From Ruminiclostridium cellobioparum DSM 1351 = ATCC 15832 (GTDB taxonomy: Bacteria; Bacillota; Clostridia; Acetivibrionales; DSM-1351), in assembly GCF_000621505.1 (NCBI RefSeq), contig NZ_JHYD01000026.1, positions 83,731 through 147,730 on the forward strand: a stretch of DNA of 64,000 bases, given 5' to 3'. The translations under genes and the position numbers were made by a program. Positions within the stretch are counted from its first letter, which is position 1. Each line of letters starts with the position of its first letter. The notes below the pieces were generated by a model. It ran no database searches and was not told the origin of the DNA. It worked only from the letters and a program-made list of their open reading frames with translations. Of the stretch, positions 61,434 through 64,000 are shown piece by piece.

Positions 61434-63138
61434 TTGACCGTATCCTCCTGTCATAATCAATGAAATGCTGCACAAAGGCACGTGAGTCCTTTATCCCCGT
61501 TCTCATGGCCAATTCATACAGGGAAGTCCTTTTCAGGCTTGCCTTATTTATAATTTCATCATTGGTGAGAACCAAGGCAGGTCTAGCATCTGCAATTACC
61601 CTTCCGCCCGCCAATACAACCGAACGTTCGGTATACTCCAGCAAAAGATGCATGTCGTGGGTTATCATCAATATTGTCGTACCCCTCTCACGGTTCAATT
61701 TCAGCAAAAATTCCATAAATTCGGTATAATGCCTGAAATCCTGGCCTGCAGTGGGTTCATCCAGTATTATAACCTCCGGCTTCAACACGAGGATCGAGGC
61801 TATTGTCACCCTCTTCTTTTGTCCGTAACTCAGTGCTGAAATGGGCCAGTTCCTGAACTCATACAAGCCGCAGATCTTTAAGACGTCAAAAACACAGCCG
61901 TCAATTTCCTCCTTGCTTTTGCCTCTTGTGACAAGTCCCAGGGCCACTTCATCAAAGAGCATGGGCTTTGAAAGCATATGGTTTGGATTTTGCATTACAA
62001 GCCCGATCTTCTGTGCTCTCTCTGCAATACTGTCTGTATCCAGACTCTTTCCGTTGAGTGATATGGTGCCGGCAGAAGGTTTTTCGAAGCCGCATATTAT
62101 TTTTGAAAGAGTGGATTTTCCCGCTCCGTTCTGCCCCACAAGCCCCACCATTTCACCTTTATAAATGTCAAAATTAATATCCGTTAATACCGGTCTGTTT
62201 TTCTCATAGCCGAAGCTTATATTTTTCAATTCCAGAAGCTTTGAACTCTGAGGTTCATTAAGCTCCGGAATATTATTCTCATGCCATTTGACAAGCTTGT
62301 CTTTTAAATCCTCCAATACTATGGAATCAATATGCTCAGGACGAATTGAGGCCGAAATATCGCAGCCGGCATACTTCAAGGAAGTGATATATAAGGGTTC
62401 CCGGATTCCCGTTTTCTTTAGAATATCTGAGGAAAGCAGTTCGGAAGGAACCGTATCTGCAACAATCCGCCCTTCGGTCATAACTATGACCCTGTCCACA
62501 TTGCAGTGAAGCACATCCTCAAGCCTGTGTTCCACTATCAGTATGGTAGCTTTTGAATCCCTGTGTATCCTGTCGATCAGCTCCATTGCATATTTTCCCG
62601 TTGCGGGGTCAAGGTTTGCCAGCGGCTCATCAAAAAGTAATATATCGACATTGTCCACAAGCACGCCTCCAAGAGACACCCTTTGCTTCTGTCCTCCAGA
62701 CAGGGCCTGGGGAGAGTGGCCCATATATTGGGTCAATTCCACTATTCCGGCAGTTTCCGCCACCCGCCCCAGCATTTCGGACTGTTCCATACAATCATTT
62801 TCCAGTGAGAAAGCGATATCCTCTGCTACGGTAAGGCCCACAAACTGTCCATCGGTGTCCTGAAGAACCGTTCCTACCAGTTTGGACAGCCCGAATATGC
62901 CAAGCTCGGCCGGGTTCTGATCCTTGATCCTCAAATCCCCCTCTGTTACGCCTGCATAAGAAAAAGGCACCAGCCCATTTATGCAATTTGCCAGTGTCGA
63001 TTTGCCCGAGCCGGAAGGTCCCACAATCAGAACCTTTTCACCCTCATATATTGTTAGATTTATATCTGACAGAGAAGGTAACTTTTGAACACGATATTTG
63101 AAAGAAAAATTTTTAAATTCAATTACAGCTTTTCTCAT
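61411..63138 (-). CDS. Fused EcfA-EcfA' energy-coupling ATPase (YkoD/DUF3744-type)
   Basis: About 575 residues from the ATG at 63138. Two ABC ATPase domains in one chain: the first with GPSGSGKST and LSGGQKQR (about 30-165), the second with GQNGAGKST and LSYGQKKR (about 330-470). A middle linker (about 245-300) corresponds to the DUF3744 segment seen in YkoD-like proteins. Both Walker B motifs (LLFDEPL, IILDEPT) are intact. It powers uptake of a vitamin or precursor. A terminator-like hairpin lies just upstream of its start codon. Confidence 0.93.
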   Translation of the reverse strand: MRKAVIEFKNFSFKYRVQKLPSLSDINLTIYEGEKVLIVGPSGSGKSTLANCINGLVPFSYAGVTEGDLRIKDQNPAELGIFGLSKLVGTVLQDTDGQFVGLTVAEDIAFSLENDCMEQSEMLGRVAETAGIVELTQYMGHSPQALSGGQKQRVSLGGVLVDNVDILLFDEPLANLDPATGKYAMELIDRIHRDSKATILIVEHRLEDVLHCNVDRVIVMTEGRIVADTVPSELLSSDILKKTGIREPLYITSLKYAGCDISASIRPEHIDSIVLEDLKDKLVKWHENNIPELNEPQSSKLLELKNISFGYEKNRPVLTDINFDIYKGEMVGLVGQNGAGKSTLSKIICGFEKPSAGTISLNGKSLDTDSIAERAQKIGLVMQNPNHMLSKPMLFDEVALGLVTRGKSKEEIDGCVFDVLKICGLYEFRNWPISALSYGQKKRVTIASILVLKPEVIILDEPTAGQDFRHYTEFMEFLLKLNRERGTTILMITHDMHLLLEYTERSVVLAGGRVIADARPALVLTNDEIINKASLKRTSLYELAMRTGIKDSRAFVQHFIDYDRRIRSNGADVKL

Positions 63139-63152
63139 AGTTTCCTCTGTGT

Positions 63153-63184
63153 AAAAAAGTGGCTGTATCAAACAACCACTTTTA
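63153..63184 (-). terminator. Internal attenuator between S-component and ATPase genes
   Basis: AAAGTGG/CCACTTT stem with TTTTTT on the minus strand, about 15 nt before the ATPase start and within its leader. It would limit ATPase/EcfT expression relative to the S component. Confidence 0.6.
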
Positions 63185-63308
63185 ATGTTTAATAATTATT
63201 ATTTCAGTAAACTGGTATGTATCTACTATGTATCCGCCATATTACTATGCATTTGCCATGATTTTTCCACATATCTTTCCGGACTTGCTCCTGCAGGGAG
63301 GGAATGCC

Positions 63309-63881
63309 TCAGGCTTCCTTCTCCAGGCTTGAGTTCTTTACACGTATTTTGGAATACGCAAACGCAAGGATGGTTCCGACAATAAGTGTTACGGCCCCGT
63401 TAACCGCAAATGCAGTCACACCCTGTGCAAAAACCTTGTCGGAGGGTTCCGCATATATCAGTATGTCAAGTACGGGTGCAACCAGTATCCACGCAACAGC
63501 ATTGGCTAAAAATTGGTTGATATTAAATATGAGAGCCTGCTTGCTTCCAAAACCGCCTTCATAAATTTTCAGCTTTTTAAAGGTTAAACCAACCAGCAGT
63601 CCGTATACGGCATCAGCTATTACCCAGCTCCACCACACTCCGCCATAAAACAGCGCATCACCAAGTGTATGTGAAATCAGCCCTGTGAACAATCCTGCCA
63701 CAGGCCCGAAAATAGCACCTATTATGGCGATAACTGCCGCATTGAACTGAAGTCTTGTGTTGGGAATAAAACCGACAGGAATACTGACCTGGTATATGGC
63801 AACAACCAGAGCCGCTCCTATACCTATTGCAACAATTGTTTTAATTGCCAGACCTCTTCTTCCGGTGTTTAAATTGCTCAT
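63309..63881 (-). CDS. ECF transporter S component (UPF0397-like)
   Basis: 190 residues from the ATG at 63881 after GGAGGTTAAT. About five to six membrane segments. The UPF0397/ECF-type pattern is visible: TIVAIGIGAALVV, IPVGFIPNTRLQFNAAV, GPVAGLFTGLISHTLGD and WWSWVIADAVYG. UPF0397 proteins are usually linked to YkoD-like ATPases, as here, but the substrate is not established (riboflavin, thiamine precursors and others have been proposed). It is the first gene of a complete ECF operon. Its 5' leader is a near copy of the M23 leader. Confidence 0.88.
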   Translation of the reverse strand: MSNLNTGRRGLAIKTIVAIGIGAALVVAIYQVSIPVGFIPNTRLQFNAAVIAIIGAIFGPVAGLFTGLISHTLGDALFYGGVWWSWVIADAVYGLLVGLTFKKLKIYEGGFGSKQALIFNINQFLANAVAWILVAPVLDILIYAEPSDKVFAQGVTAFAVNGAVTLIVGTILAFAYSKIRVKNSSLEKEA

Positions 63882-63995
63882 ATTAACCTCCATGAGCCGC
63901 AATAGCGGCCACAAAATAATAATGAAATTTGTTCTCTCCCTCATCCGCTATAAGGTGAATAAAGGAGGTTAATTGGCCATGTGCGCTTTCAAAGT
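63879..63995 (-). promoter_or_regulatory. Candidate translational riboswitch-like leader, copy B
   Basis: Leader of the ECF S component. Proximal block 63879-63917 (39 nt) and distal block 63957-63982 (26 nt) are identical to copy A. The spacer is 39 nt instead of 35 and differs in sequence, but arms 63957-63965 and 63938-63946 still pair (CCTTTATTC with GGATGAGGG, using G-U pairs). Anti-Shine-Dalgarno ATTAACCTCC is retained. The promoter lies beyond the window edge. Confidence 0.65.
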
Positions 63996-64000
63996 ATTGG

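Noticed and set aside
1..64000. CRISPR arrays, tRNA or rRNA genes, prophage
   Set aside because: None seen. The only tandem repeats are the transpeptidase heptads and the paired MITE-like copies; no spacers, integrase or structural phage genes were found.

Overview
The window reads as a chromosomal segment of an anaerobic, low-to-moderate GC Firmicute of class Clostridia. By gene content it is closest in style to the cellulolytic Ruminiclostridium/Acetivibrio group. That placement is inference from gene order and metabolism (mreBCD-mrdA-minCDE, pyruvate formate-lyase, Na+-pumping decarboxylase, eukaryote-like isocitrate dehydrogenase, strong GGAGG ribosome-binding sites, intrinsic terminators); no rRNA is present. 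Almost everything is ordinary core genome. The accessory material is a family of short TTAA-ended repeats, a decapitated toxin-immunity module and a few odd proteins.

Layout. 0-9.5 kb (minus strand): maf, radC, mreB, mreC, mreD, mrdA, minC, minD, minE, mgsA, then a separately promoted M23-family protein; this is the cell-shape and division-site cluster. 9.9-12.7 kb: mecA and two envelope-linked proteins of unknown function. 12.8-20.2 kb: lon, pyruvate kinase with a C-terminal phosphohistidine-type domain, an NSS-family sodium symporter, citrate synthase. 20.5-25.5 kb: a SEC-C protein with a structured leader, a DUF4397 protein, and a complete four-gene Na+-translocating carboxylate decarboxylase operon. 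25.7-29.8 kb: asnS, asnA, isocitrate dehydrogenase. 30-40 kb: a Phd-antitoxin/Uma2-nuclease fusion with its own promoter and operator-like repeats, a nest of repeats, and an 8.6-kb cyclic beta-1,2-glucan synthase gene. 40-43.2 kb: pflA and pflB. 43.4-49 kb: a small membrane protein, an M48 peptidase, and an amino-acid ABC transporter operon with iadA behind an ARG-box-like site. 49.3-51.6 kb: an L,D-transpeptidase with a long heptad coiled coil, and an immunity/toxin remnant truncated by a repeat. 51.8-55.6 kb: aspartate-semialdehyde dehydrogenase and an 819-residue cNMP-domain-like protein of unknown function. 55.7-64 kb (minus strand): ridA, proA, glpK, azlD/azlC, and a three-gene ECF vitamin-type transporter.

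How the genes fit together. Pyruvate kinase, PFL, citrate synthase, isocitrate dehydrogenase and the decarboxylase give a fermentative core with a route to 2-oxoglutarate and a sodium-motive step; the NSS symporter could use that gradient. Asd, ProA, AsnA/AsnS, AzlCD and the ABC transporter with isoaspartyl dipeptidase cover amino-acid supply.

The most unusual signal is a 5' leader that occurs twice, upstream of the M23 protein (about 955-1054) and of the ECF S component (63879-63982). Two blocks (39 and 26 nt) are identical between copies. The distal block contains a perfect 10-nt complement of the Shine-Dalgarno region. A helix between the blocks keeps pairing despite sequence differences. 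I read this as a candidate translational riboswitch of a class I do not recognise.
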